From: Hyphomonadaceae bacterium
Lineage (GTDB): Bacteria; Pseudomonadota; Alphaproteobacteria; Caulobacterales; Aquidulcibacteraceae
Assembly (NCBI GenBank): GCA_022841905.1
Contig: JALHQO010000002.1
Coordinates: forward strand, 124,001-188,000
Direction of reading: 5' to 3'
Length of the DNA: 64,000 nt
The notes under the pieces: model-generated
What the model saw: only the letters and a program-made list of their open reading frames with translations
The model's database searches: none
Told to the model about the DNA's origin: nothing
Part shown: positions 55,946-63,861 of the stretch, piece after piece
Position numbering within the stretch: position 1 is the first letter of the stretch
Layout of the letters: each line of letters opens with the position of its first letter
Program-made: the position numbers and the translations under genes

Positions 55946-57472
55946 TTAAGAGTGGTAGGCCACCTCGCCGTGCTCGGCGTAGTCGACGCCTTCCGATTCA
56001 GTTTCCTTGCTGACGCGGCCGCCGGTGAGGCCGCGCGCGATCACCCAAACGATCAGCGAGCCGATGCCGGACCAGGCGAGCGTGACGAGCACGCCTTTGG
56101 CTTGCGCAATCACTTGCGGAACGATGCCCGGATAGATCGCCACGCCGCCGGCGGCGTAGTCGACGATGCCAGCGCCGCCGAAAGCGGGGTTCACGACAAT
56201 GCCGGTGCCGATGGCGCCGACGATGCCGCCAATGCCGTGGATGCCGAACACGTCGAGGCTGTCATCGTACTTGAGCCAGGACTTGAGCGCCGAGCAGGCA
56301 AACAAGCAGATCGGGCCAGCGACGAGGCCGAGGATGAGCGCGCCCACGGGGCCTGCAAAGCCAGCCGCAGGCGTGACCGCGACGAGGCCAGCGACGGCGC
56401 CCGAAGCGAGGCCAAGCAAGCTCGGCTTACCCTTGGTGAGCCACTCGGTGAGCATCCACGAGAGTGCGGCGCCAGCTGGCGCAACGAACGTGTTGATCAA
56501 AGCGAGCGCGGCGTAGGCGTTGCTCTCAAGATTGGAGCCGGCGTTGAAGCCAACCCAACCAACCCAGAGCAGGCCCGAGCCGATCACCGTGAAGGTGAGG
56601 TTGTGCGGCGGCATCGGTTCTTTGCGATAGCCGGTGCGCGCGCCGAGCAGAATGGCGCCGACGAGTGCTGCAACGCCTGAGTTGATGTGCACCACGGTGC
56701 CGCCGGCGAAGTCGAGCGCGCCAAAGCTCCAGATCAGGCCCGCGCCCGCGGCGACGGCTTCAGCGTTGGCGGGATCGGAGGCCATGAGCGGGCCGCCCCA
56801 CCACCAGACCATGTGCGCCATCGGGTAATAGACGACGACCGGCCAGAGGATCGAAAACACAACAATAGTGCTGAATTTCACGCGTTCGGCGACGCCGCCG
56901 AGGACGAGTGCGGCGGTGATGCAGGCGAACGTCATCTGGAAGGCGACGAACACCAATTCCGGAATGGCGACGCCGACGGAGAAGGTTTCCACGAGCGTCG
57001 ATGTGTCGACGCCAGTGAGAAACGCCTTGCTCAAGCCGCCGACAAATCGGTTCAAGCCACCGCCGTCGGTGAAGGCGAGCGAGTAGCCGACCAACAGCCA
57101 CATCACCATGCCAATGGCGGTGACGACGAACACCTGGCTCAAAATCGAGACCATGTTCTTGGCGCGCACGAGGCCGCCATAGAAGAGCGCAAGGCCCGGG
57201 ATGATCATCAGCAGCACGATCACCGTGGAGATCAGCATCCAGGCGACGTCGCCCTTATCGACCGCCAACTCCGGCGCCGCCGCGACTTCTTCCACAACCT
57301 CTTCGACAACAACCGCTTCGGCTTCCGGCGCCGGCGCCTCGACCGTCGCGGCTTCCTGCGCCCACACCATGTCGGGCGCGGCCAATCCTAGCGCCAGCGT
57401 CGCGGCAAGCGCCGCTCCGCCGATGCGCACCGCACGCCATAGGCCGTGCAGCTTCCCCTGATTTTTTGTCAT
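55946..57472 (-). CDS. amtB: Ammonium transporter
   Basis: 508 residues. Amt/MEP/Rh channel for ammonium in the inner membrane. Signal peptide (to about 40), then an unusual Ala/Val/Glu-rich acidic stretch (about 42-72), then eleven helices: VAWMLISTVIVLLMIIPGLA at the start, MAHMVWWWGGPL, GGTVVHINSGVAALVG with a pore His, VGWVGFNAGS and FGIHGIGGIVGAIG with the second pore His. The start at 57472 has GGAG upstream. No glnK (P-II) gene adjoins, though the pair is usual. Confidence 0.95.
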   Translation of the reverse strand: MTKNQGKLHGLWRAVRIGGAALAATLALGLAAPDMVWAQEAATVEAPAPEAEAVVVEEVVEEVAAAPELAVDKGDVAWMLISTVIVLLMIIPGLALFYGGLVRAKNMVSILSQVFVVTAIGMVMWLLVGYSLAFTDGGGLNRFVGGLSKAFLTGVDTSTLVETFSVGVAIPELVFVAFQMTFACITAALVLGGVAERVKFSTIVVFSILWPVVVYYPMAHMVWWWGGPLMASDPANAEAVAAGAGLIWSFGALDFAGGTVVHINSGVAALVGAILLGARTGYRKEPMPPHNLTFTVIGSGLLWVGWVGFNAGSNLESNAYAALALINTFVAPAGAALSWMLTEWLTKGKPSLLGLASGAVAGLVAVTPAAGFAGPVGALILGLVAGPICLFACSALKSWLKYDDSLDVFGIHGIGGIVGAIGTGIVVNPAFGGAGIVDYAAGGVAIYPGIVPQVIAQAKGVLVTLAWSGIGSLIVWVIARGLTGGRVSKETESEGVDYAEHGEVAYHS

Positions 57473-57650
57473 GCCCCGCTCCATGTCTATCTAGCGGTGC
57501 GATTGGTCGAGGCGGGGACGGTTCCCGCAAGCACGCGGGGGCCCACTATTGTGCAGTGCGGCGCCTTCGCTCAAAAAAAAGGCGCCGTGCCTCAAGCTTG
57601 CGCGTTGAGGCCGCATCGACGCCGGAGCGGCGAGAGGCCTATCGTTCGCC

Positions 57651-58916
57651 ATGAGCAATGGTCGCGGTTTTGATGCGGACGTGATTCTGGGCGGCGGCGG
57701 CCTGGTTGGGCAGACGCTGGCTCTGGCGTTGGATCAGGCCGGGCTTTCGGTGATCGTGATCGATGCGGCCAAGCCCGCTGAAACACTGGCGCCGGCCTTT
57801 GATGGCCGCGCGTTTGCGATTGCCTTTGCGTCATACCGGATGTGGCGGGCTTTGGGCTTGGGCGATGAACTCGATCAGGTCGCGCAGCCGATCGAACAGA
57901 TCATGGTGACGGACGGGCGCCTTGCCGGCCGCGGCCGGCAAGGCGGGCCATCGCCGCTGCATCTCCATTTCGATCGCGCTGAACTCACCGATAGCGATGA
58001 GCCTCTGGGCTTAATGCTCGAAGCGCGTCACGTGCGCATGGCGCTTGATCGCGGCGTGAAGGCGCGCCCTTCGATCCGCATGATCCAGCCAATGTCCGTC
58101 ACTGATATCGCGCGCGATCCCGCTGGCGTGACTGTGACGCTGGCGAATGGCGAAACATTGCGCGCGCCTTTGCTTGTCGGCGCAGACGGTCGGCGCTCAT
58201 TCGTGCGCCAAGCCGTCGGCATTCGCACCATCGCTTGGGATTATCCGGTGACGGCGATCGTCGCCACCATCGCGCACGAAGAGCCGCACGGCGCCGTCGC
58301 GCACGAATACTTTCTGCCCAACGGCCCGTTCGCGATCCTGCCGCTGAAAGGCAACCGCTCCAACATCGTCTGGGCCGAACCACGTTTGGCCGCCGATGCG
58401 TTGCTGAAAATGAACGAGCCGGACTTTCTGGCCGAGCTGCGTCTGCGCTTCGGCGATCATCTCGGCGCGCTCGCACTGCAAGGCCCGCGCTTTGGCTATC
58501 CGCTCTCGATGCAATTGGCCGAACGCATGATTGATACGCGCGTCGTGCTCGCCGGCGATAGCGCACACGGCATCCATCCGCTCGCCGGGCAGGGCTTGAA
58601 CCTCGGCTTGAAGGATTGTGCCGCGTTGGCCGAATGCATCGCCGATGGCGTGGGCCTCGGGCTCGATCCGGGCGATGTCTCGATCCTCGAGCGCTACCAA
58701 CGCTGGCGGCGGTTCGACAATGTGTCGATGGCGCTCGGCATGGAATTTTTTGACAAGCTCTTCTCCAACGACATCCCGCCCATTGCCGCCGCGCGTCGCG
58801 TTGGCTTGGCTGCGGTGAACGCCGTCGGCCCAGCGCGTCGCTTCTTTATGAAGTATGCCGGCGGCGCGGCTGGCGATTTGCCGAAACTGTTGCGTGGCGA
58901 AAGCTTGGCTGCTTGA
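57651..58916 (+). CDS. UbiH/UbiF/Coq6-type FAD monooxygenase
   Basis: 421 residues. Ring hydroxylase of the ubiquinone pathway type. FAD-binding GGGGLVGQTLALAL near residue 14, the DG motif LLVGADGRRSFVR, and the family signature VVLAGDSAHGIHPLAGQGLN. Which ring position it hydroxylates cannot be read by eye. It overlaps the MFS gene by TTGA and heads a three-gene unit with MFS and GtrA. Confidence 0.93.
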   Translation: MSNGRGFDADVILGGGGLVGQTLALALDQAGLSVIVIDAAKPAETLAPAFDGRAFAIAFASYRMWRALGLGDELDQVAQPIEQIMVTDGRLAGRGRQGGPSPLHLHFDRAELTDSDEPLGLMLEARHVRMALDRGVKARPSIRMIQPMSVTDIARDPAGVTVTLANGETLRAPLLVGADGRRSFVRQAVGIRTIAWDYPVTAIVATIAHEEPHGAVAHEYFLPNGPFAILPLKGNRSNIVWAEPRLAADALLKMNEPDFLAELRLRFGDHLGALALQGPRFGYPLSMQLAERMIDTRVVLAGDSAHGIHPLAGQGLNLGLKDCAALAECIADGVGLGLDPGDVSILERYQRWRRFDNVSMALGMEFFDKLFSNDIPPIAAARRVGLAAVNAVGPARRFFMKYAGGAAGDLPKLLRGESLAA

Positions 58917-60295
58917 GCACGACACCGCTTGCGCCCGCCGAGCGCCTCAATCGCGGGGCGTGGTCGTGGGCGCTGTTTGAGTGGGCGCGCAATCCCTACA
59001 TCATTCTCTGCGGCGTCTATGTGTTTGCGCCGTACGTCACCAACATCGTCGTCGGCGATCCTGTGCGCGGCCAAGTCGCGCTCGCTGGTTGGCATACGAT
59101 TTCCGGCATTACCGTTGCGCTCACGGCGCCGTTCCTCGGTGCGGCGGCTGACAGCATGCGCAGGCGAAAGCCGCTCTTGGCGGCGATCCTCGCTGTGATG
59201 GTCGTGGCGATGTTGGCGCAATGGTACGCGATGCCGGGCGGCGCTGGCCTGCCGCTCTGGGGCGTCGGCGCGGCGATCATCGTCGCCGGCATTTGCTTTG
59301 CGTGGACGGAAGTTCTGCACAACGCGATGATTACGAGCGTCGCCTCGCCGCGTTTGGTGCCGGCGGTGTCGGGGCTTGGCTTGTCGCTTGGCAATGCAGC
59401 GTCGGTATTGCTGCTGATTTTCGTGCTGGTGACGATTGCGCTGCCCGGCACGGTGCTGCCAGGCGCGCCTCTGTTCGGACTCGATCCCGCAGCGCACGAA
59501 CCGGCGCGCAGCGTCGTCGTGATTTGTGCGATCTGGATGGCGGCGTTTTCCGTGCCGTTATTCCTTTGGTCGCCCGATGGCGTAGCCGGCGGCGGCGCCA
59601 AATTGTTCGACTCGATCGCGCAGGGCGCAATCAATGTCACGCGCACAATCCGCAAACTGCGCGACTATAAGAACGTCGCACTCTTCCTGCTGGCGCGCAT
59701 GTTCTACGCCGACGGTACGACAGCGATCCTCATCTTCAGCGGCGCTTATGCGTCGGGCGTGATGGGCTGGGATCTGCTGGAGATGCTGCTTTATGGCCTC
59801 TCGCTTTCGATCGTGGCGGTGAGCGGCGGCTTTTTCGGCGCTTGGCTGGAACACCGCATCGGCTCGCGCAACGCGCTGGCCTCGATGATCGCGCTGACGC
59901 TTCTGTGCCTGGTGGCGATGACGTCGATGTCGCTGACCTCGATCCTGTTCATGCCGGCCTCATCGGCGCCGGTGTGGGACGCCCCGGTGTTTCAAAGCGC
60001 GCCGGAACTCGCCTATCTGGGCTTCTCCATGCTGATCGCGATCTCGATCACCAGCGCCATCGCTTCGGGCCGCTCGCTGATGGCTAAGCTCGCGCCGAAG
60101 GGCATGGAGGGCGAACTGTTCGGGCTTTACGCGCTTTCCAACGCCGCCACGGTTTGGCTGGGGCCGATGCTGGTCGAGTATTTCACCTCCGCTTACCAAA
60201 GCCAGCGCGCCGGCTTTGCCTCCATCGCCATTCTGCTGCTGGCAGGGCTCTTGCTGTTGCTTAGGGTTAAACCGCCAGCGGAGCAGAGCGGGTGA
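58913..60295 (+). CDS. MFS transporter, UMF1 (Atg22-like) family
   Basis: 460 residues. Twelve or so membrane helices. N-terminal WSWALFEWARNPYIILCGVYVF and APFLGAAADSMRRRKPLL are typical of the UMF1 family related to vacuolar Atg22; a central loop (about 215-245) holds SIAQGAINVTRTIRKLR. Substrate unknown. The TTG start overlaps the stop of the ubiH-like gene, and its end overlaps the gtrA start as GTGA. Confidence 0.9.
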   Translation: MSTTPLAPAERLNRGAWSWALFEWARNPYIILCGVYVFAPYVTNIVVGDPVRGQVALAGWHTISGITVALTAPFLGAAADSMRRRKPLLAAILAVMVVAMLAQWYAMPGGAGLPLWGVGAAIIVAGICFAWTEVLHNAMITSVASPRLVPAVSGLGLSLGNAASVLLLIFVLVTIALPGTVLPGAPLFGLDPAAHEPARSVVVICAIWMAAFSVPLFLWSPDGVAGGGAKLFDSIAQGAINVTRTIRKLRDYKNVALFLLARMFYADGTTAILIFSGAYASGVMGWDLLEMLLYGLSLSIVAVSGGFFGAWLEHRIGSRNALASMIALTLLCLVAMTSMSLTSILFMPASSAPVWDAPVFQSAPELAYLGFSMLIAISITSAIASGRSLMAKLAPKGMEGELFGLYALSNAATVWLGPMLVEYFTSAYQSQRAGFASIAILLLAGLLLLLRVKPPAEQSG

Positions 60296-60696
60296 CGCCC
60301 GAATTCGTGCAGCAATTCATGCAGCGCGCCGTGGTGCGCGACTTTCTCCGCTTCGCCGCTGTCGGCGCGGTGGCGACGGTCGTGCACTATGCCGTGCTGA
60401 TCGCGATGACGGAGCTTGGCGGCGCAAGCCCGGTCATCGCCACCATTTGCGGCTTCTTCGTCGGCGCGCTGGTGAGTTACACGCTGAACCGCCGCTACAC
60501 GTTCGCAACTAAGCCCGCGTTCGGCAAAGGCTTGCTCAAGTTTCTGCTGGTGATCGCCGTCGGCGCCGTGATCAATGCAGGCATCGTGGCTGCGTTCGTG
60601 AACGCCGGCGTCCACTACATGATCGGCCAAGTGATCGCGACGGGCCTGGTGCTGATCTGGAATTTCGCCGGCGCGCGGCTCTTGGTTTTTCGCTGA
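60292..60696 (+). CDS. GtrA-family membrane protein
   Basis: 134 residues, four membrane helices. GtrA proteins are thought to flip undecaprenyl-linked sugars or assist cell-surface polysaccharide synthesis. Family motifs: FLRFAAVGAVATVVHYAVL, ICGFFVGALVSYTLNRRYTF and LIWNFAGARLLVF. GTG start. No glycosyltransferase gene is near. Followed by a strong terminator. Confidence 0.93.
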   Translation: MTPEFVQQFMQRAVVRDFLRFAAVGAVATVVHYAVLIAMTELGGASPVIATICGFFVGALVSYTLNRRYTFATKPAFGKGLLKFLLVIAVGAVINAGIVAAFVNAGVHYMIGQVIATGLVLIWNFAGARLLVFR

Positions 60697-60706
60697 CGCA
60701 GAAAAA

Positions 60707-60743
60707 GGACGCGGAGGGGAGCAATCTCCGCGTCCTTCTCTAT
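60707..60743. terminator. Bidirectional terminator between gtrA and peptide locus 2
   Basis: Perfect 10-bp stem GGACGCGGAG/CTCCGCGTCC (60707-60716 with 60726-60735). Plus-strand tail TTCTCTAT; minus-strand tail TTTTTCTG. It can end both gtrA and the convergent tiny-peptide operon. Confidence 0.9.
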
Positions 60744-60782
60744 CGCCGCGCGTTTGGGCGTGGGGGGCTTGGTCGTCGCGGG

Positions 60783-60896
60783 CTAAGCGACGAGGCGCGC
60801 GGCTTGAACGAAAACGGTCACCACCAAGGGCGCAAACACCAGGGCGGCTGCGACGAGCGCCAGAACAATGGCCGCGGCGCTGAACTCCTCCCGCAC
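60783..60896 (-). CDS. Divergent member of the tiny signal-peptide-like family, copy 4
   Basis: 37 codons from a GTG that starts one base after the stop of copy 3 (TAAGTG). The last 26 residues align without gaps to copy 3: hydrophobic LALVAAALVFAP, then LVVTVFVQAARLVA in place of the NQAAxIVA tail. No ATG and no properly spaced ribosome binding site for the GTG (GGGAGGAG lies inside the frame), so it may be decaying or use an unusual start. Confidence 0.45.
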   Translation of the reverse strand: MREEFSAAAIVLALVAAALVFAPLVVTVFVQAARLVA

Positions 60897-60989
60897 TTAA
60901 GCGACGATCAGCGCGGCTTGGTTTAACGTGGCCATCGCCATCGGGGCGAACACGGCGCAGGCGGCGATCAGGGCGAAAAACTTGGTCAT
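60897..60989 (-). CDS. Tiny signal-peptide-like protein, family copy 3
   Basis: 30 residues: MTKFFALIAACAVFAP, then MAMA and the tail TLNQAALIVA. It is 22 of 30 or more identical to copy 2 and has the same length. AMA near residue 20 is a good signal peptidase site. GGAGC precedes the ATG by 9 bases. First gene of peptide locus 2, with the same palindrome and hairpin arrangement upstream as locus 1. Confidence 0.78.
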   Translation of the reverse strand: MTKFFALIAACAVFAPMAMATLNQAALIVA

Positions 60990-61004
60990 CTCATTTGCTC
61001 CACT

Positions 61005-61020
61005 CGAAGCGCTCGCTTCG
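61005..61020 (-). promoter_or_regulatory. Hairpin before the ribosome binding site, peptide locus 2
   Basis: Perfect 7-bp stem CGAAGCG/CGCTTCG with a 2-base loop, 15 bases before the ATG at 60989; counterpart of 34552-34568 in locus 1. Confidence 0.6.
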
Positions 61021-61055
61021 ATGAGGAGAAGGTAGGAGCAGGTTAGGGATGGCGA

Positions 61056-61071
61056 TGTGACGGCGGTCACG
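61056..61071. promoter_or_regulatory. CRP-like palindrome, peptide locus 2
   Basis: TGTGACGGCGGTCACG, a TGTGA-N6-TCAC(A) palindrome with one mismatch. It is 13 of 16 identical to the locus 1 site and has the identical 66-base spacing to the peptide ATG. Confidence 0.55.
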
Positions 61072-61077
61072 CCGCGT

Positions 61078-61272
61078 TCACGGCGACCGATACGTCAGGC
61101 TTCGCGGGTTGAGCACACGGTAAGTCGTAGCGCCGTGGAGTTTGCGGATGCGGGCAAAGTCGATGCGCGCCATGGCGAGGGCTTCGGCCTGGTCCGTGGC
61201 GTTGACGGTGTAGGAGTGGACGACGTCAGCGTCCGCCACGAACTCGACCAGGAAGCTCACCAGGGCTCTCAT
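61078..61272 (-). CDS. Small hypothetical protein
   Basis: 64 residues (MRALVSFLVEFVADADVVHS..., ending NPRSLTYRSP). Soluble, with an alternating hydrophobic N-terminal strand and an Ala-rich helix (DQAEALAMARIDFARIRKL). No family recognised. Its stop lies 6 bases before the CRP-like site of the peptide operon on the same strand. The competing plus-strand frame has poorer amino acid composition. Confidence 0.55.
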   Translation of the reverse strand: MRALVSFLVEFVADADVVHSYTVNATDQAEALAMARIDFARIRKLHGATTYRVLNPRSLTYRSP

Positions 61273-61442
61273 ACAGCACGCAGGTACCGGCGGCGCCGAT
61301 TCTGCTCTGTACGCTATCGTACAAAGAGATGACGAAAGGCTGTCTTTGTGCGGTTGCGTACCGAACTGCCGGGAACTTGCGGGCTAAGGTTCCATCGTTC
61401 GCACGCACTCGGCGCCCACGAACTTTGCTCGGGAGGAACCCC

Positions 61443-61613
61443 ATGTCCATCTCGCACCAAGAGTTTCTGAAAGTCTGCACATTCTGCGGTGAGATTTTCG
61501 ACGCCAACATCGAAGCCGAAGGCATCCATCACCGGCAGCTCAACCACGCGCCCTTGCTCCCCGTGCGCAAATCGTGGCGGCGGCCAACTTTGATGTGCGT
61601 TCGCGCGCGCTAA
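61443..61613 (+). CDS. Small C2H2-like zinc-finger protein
   Basis: 56 residues (MSISHQEFLKVCTFCG...). A C-x2-C pair (CTFC) followed 13 residues later by HH and then H (GIHHRQLNH) resembles a single C2H2 zinc finger; the tail is basic and Arg-rich (RKSWRRPTLMCVRAR). Strong ribosome binding site GGGAGGA 7 bases before the ATG, and a terminator follows, so it looks like a free-standing monocistronic gene. DNA or RNA binding is inference. Confidence 0.6.
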   Translation: MSISHQEFLKVCTFCGEIFDANIEAEGIHHRQLNHAPLLPVRKSWRRPTLMCVRAR

Positions 61614-61665
61614 GCCGAAGAAGCGCGGGGACCGTCTCAGCCGCGATCCCGATGCTTCCTGTGAG

Positions 61666-61708
61666 CGGCCTTCCAACCTTCACCCGTCTGGAAGGCCGTT
61701 TCGTCTTC
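61666..61708 (+). terminator. Rho-independent terminator after the zinc-finger gene
   Basis: Perfect 10-bp stem CGGCCTTCCA/TGGAAGGCCG (61666-61675 with 61689-61698), then TTTCGTCTTC. Confidence 0.88.
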
Positions 61709-61734
61709 TAACTCGGTTTAGCGGGCGCTGAGCT

Positions 61735-62094
61735 TCAAGCCTCGTCCCGAAGCCCGCGCAGCCGCAATGTTTCACGATAAACGCGGAGCTTTTCTTCTTT
61801 GTGGGCGCCTAAATCGTAGAGCAGGTCCCAGGAATAGAGGCCGGTGTCGTGGCCGTCGTCGAAGCTGATGCGCACGGCGTAGCGGCCGATGGCGTCGGCG
61901 CGTGTGACGCCGACATTGGCTTTGCCCTTCACCGGCGGCGGCGCATCGCCGCCATGGCCCTTGTTTTCGGCGCTCGGGCTTTCGATGCGCAGCAGTTCGA
62001 ACGGAATGTCGAACTTGGCGCCGTCATCGAAGCTGATGTGCAGCGCTTTCGCTTCGCGGTCGAAGACAAGATCGGTGGGCCAAGGTGAGGTCAT
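61735..62094 (-). CDS. DUF971 (gamma-butyrobetaine hydroxylase-like N-terminal domain) protein
   Basis: 119 residues, single DUF971 domain: ALHISFDDGAKFDIPFELLRIESPSAE, then YAVRISFDDGHDTGLYSWDLLYDLG. The fold is that of the N-terminal domain of gamma-butyrobetaine hydroxylase; stand-alone members have been linked to iron-sulfur or Mrp/ApbC proteins, which is not testable here. A 13/16 match to parS (TGTTTCACGATAAACG) lies within its 3' end and is probably chance. Confidence 0.9.
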   Translation of the reverse strand: MTSPWPTDLVFDREAKALHISFDDGAKFDIPFELLRIESPSAENKGHGGDAPPPVKGKANVGVTRADAIGRYAVRISFDDGHDTGLYSWDLLYDLGAHKEEKLRVYRETLRLRGLRDEA

Positions 62095-62104
62095 TTGGGC
62101 GCAC

Positions 62105-62287
62105 TCACTCGTCCGCCCCCAACTCGCGCGCTTCGTCGATCAGCATGATCGGCACGCCGTCGCGGACGGGATAGGCGAGGCGGGCGGCGTCGCTGATCAG
62201 CTCTTGCTTGGCGCGGTCATAGCGCAGCGGCGTGCGCGACTGCGGGCAGACGAGCACTTCGAGCAGCTTCGGATCAACGTCACTCAT
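62105..62287 (-). CDS. Trm112-like protein
   Basis: 60 residues ([21 protein letters not shown]...), a short UPF0434/Trm112 domain with the typical [20 protein letters not shown]. Eukaryotic Trm112 activates methyltransferases; the bacterial role is unclear. Only one of the zinc-ribbon Cys is present, as in other alphaproteobacterial members. It overlaps the upstream LON-like gene by ATGA. Confidence 0.9.
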   Translation of the reverse strand: MSDVDPKLLEVLVCPQSRTPLRYDRAKQELISDAARLAYPVRDGVPIMLIDEARELGADE

Positions 62288-62946
62288 TGCATCGACCGCG
62301 GCCCGCCGCCGCCTTCATCGGCGACATCCCATTCGAGCAGCGCGATCAGCGCGTTGTTGCGGTCTTCCAGCGTTTGGCTTTCCAGCAGCGCTTGCTTGGC
62401 GGCGGCGTCGAACGGGCAGATTTGCGCGGCGACATTGATCACGGTTTCCGTCGGCGCCTGCTCGACTGAATCCCAATCGACCGAGAAGCCGTGCAGGCCA
62501 GCGTATGTTTTGAGCGTCGCGATCAGCTTGCCGCGATCGATGGCGCGGTCGCTGGCGGGCGCGAAATCGTCAGCGAACGCATCGTAGGAGACGAAAGCCT
62601 GGCGATAGGGCGTGCCGGCATTGAGTTCGCGCAGCGCATTGAAGCGCGCGACGCCGGTCAGCGTGATCAGATAGCGGCCGTCATCGGTTTCCGAGAACGT
62701 CGTGATGCGCCCCACCGTGCCGACATCGGCGAGATCGGCCACCGTCTCGCCATCGTCGCCGACGCTGGGCTGGATCATGCCGATCAGCCGCTCGGCGCCG
62801 AGCGCGTCGTCGACCATGTTGAGATAGCGCGGCTCGAACACGTTGAGCGCCAGCACGCCGCGCGGCAACAGGATCGCGCCTTCCAGCGGAAAGAGCGGGA
62901 TCGTCTGCGGCAAGTCCGCAGGTTTGCGATAGCCGAATGCGCTCAT
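62284..62946 (-). CDS. LON substrate-binding domain protein
   Basis: 220 residues. Stand-alone Lon N-terminal (LAN/PUA-like) domain: [54 protein letters not shown]-type core. No ATPase or protease domain. Binding partners are unknown. Coupled by ATGA overlaps to ybbN upstream and the Trm112 gene downstream. Confidence 0.92.
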   Translation of the reverse strand: MSAFGYRKPADLPQTIPLFPLEGAILLPRGVLALNVFEPRYLNMVDDALGAERLIGMIQPSVGDDGETVADLADVGTVGRITTFSETDDGRYLITLTGVARFNALRELNAGTPYRQAFVSYDAFADDFAPASDRAIDRGKLIATLKTYAGLHGFSVDWDSVEQAPTETVINVAAQICPFDAAAKQALLESQTLEDRNNALIALLEWDVADEGGGGPRSMQ

Positions 62947-63845
62947 GAGAACAGGATCGCCGAAAGCTTGCGGCGCCCGCTCTTGGTCACCTCCGACATC
63001 GGGCCGGCGGCCTCGAACACTTTCAGAAGCTGCGCGCGCGCAGCGCCCTCATTCCACTCGCGGTCTTTCTCGATGATGGCGAGCAGATGTTCGCTGGCGT
63101 TTTCGAGATCGCCACGCGCCGAGAGCGCTTCGGCCAATTCGAAGCGTGCTTGCAAATCTTCCGGATCGTTGGCGACCTTGAGACCGAGATCGCTGGCGTC
63201 GCCCGTCGCTTCCGCCTTGCCGGCCAGTTCGAGTGCTGCGCGCACGCTTGCCACGTCCGGGTCGTTGGCTTTTTCCGGCGGCGCGTGTTCGAGAATTTCG
63301 CGCGCCTGCTCGGGATCGCCTGCAGTGAGCGCGACGCGCGCCATGCCGGCAATGGCTTTGACGTTCTCGGGATCGAGCTGCAGCACGGCGGTGTAGCCCT
63401 GCGCCGCGCCGCCAATGTCGCCGAGCTTCAGCGACTCCGCCGCTTGCTCCAGCAGCGGTTCGATCTCGGCCGTCATGTCGGCGCCGGCGAGGCGTTCGAC
63501 GAAGAGCTTGATCTGGCTTTCCGGGATCGCGCCCATGAAGCCGTCAATCGGCCGGCCTTGATCGAAGGCGTAGACAGCCGGGATCGATTTGACGCCCAGT
63601 TGGCCGGCGACGCCGGGATGTTCGTCAATATTGATCTTCACCAGCCGCACCGCGCCGCCAGTGGCGCGCACGGCTTTTTCGAGCGGCGGCCCGAGCGTCC
63701 GGCAGGGGCCGCACCAGGGCGCCCAGAAATCCACGATCACCGGCGCTTGCCGCGACGCCTCGACCACGTCGGCCATGAAGCCCTGGTCGGAACCGTCTTT
63801 GACGATGTCTGTGTCCGGCGTCGCCGCGCCGTCGATGAAGGTCAT
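62943..63845 (-). CDS. ybbN: Thioredoxin-TPR co-chaperone (YbbN/CnoX-like)
   Basis: 300 residues. Thioredoxin domain (about 20-125) with active site WAPWCGPCR and cis-Pro SIPAVYAF, followed by TPR-type helical repeats (about 130-285). E. coli YbbN (CnoX) holds oxidised proteins for GroEL. Unlike E. coli CnoX, which has SxxC, the CxxC is complete, so redox activity is likely. Start at 63845 (MTFIDGAATPD) with AAGG upstream; 63875 and 63899 are alternatives. Confidence 0.93.
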   Translation of the reverse strand: MTFIDGAATPDTDIVKDGSDQGFMADVVEASRQAPVIVDFWAPWCGPCRTLGPPLEKAVRATGGAVRLVKINIDEHPGVAGQLGVKSIPAVYAFDQGRPIDGFMGAIPESQIKLFVERLAGADMTAEIEPLLEQAAESLKLGDIGGAAQGYTAVLQLDPENVKAIAGMARVALTAGDPEQAREILEHAPPEKANDPDVASVRAALELAGKAEATGDASDLGLKVANDPEDLQARFELAEALSARGDLENASEHLLAIIEKDREWNEGAARAQLLKVFEAAGPMSEVTKSGRRKLSAILFS

Positions 63846-63861
63846 GCGTGTGTCCTTATGT

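Noticed and set aside
57570-57598. GGCGCCTT/AAGGCGCC inverted repeat with an A-rich loop upstream of the ubiH-like gene, considered as a terminator
   Set aside because: The A run is in the loop rather than after the stem, and no transcription unit ends here.
61766-61781. TGTTTCACGATAAACG, 13/16 match to parS in the DUF971 gene
   Set aside because: About 43 kb from the other sites, not palindromic in its right half, and inside coding sequence; likely chance.
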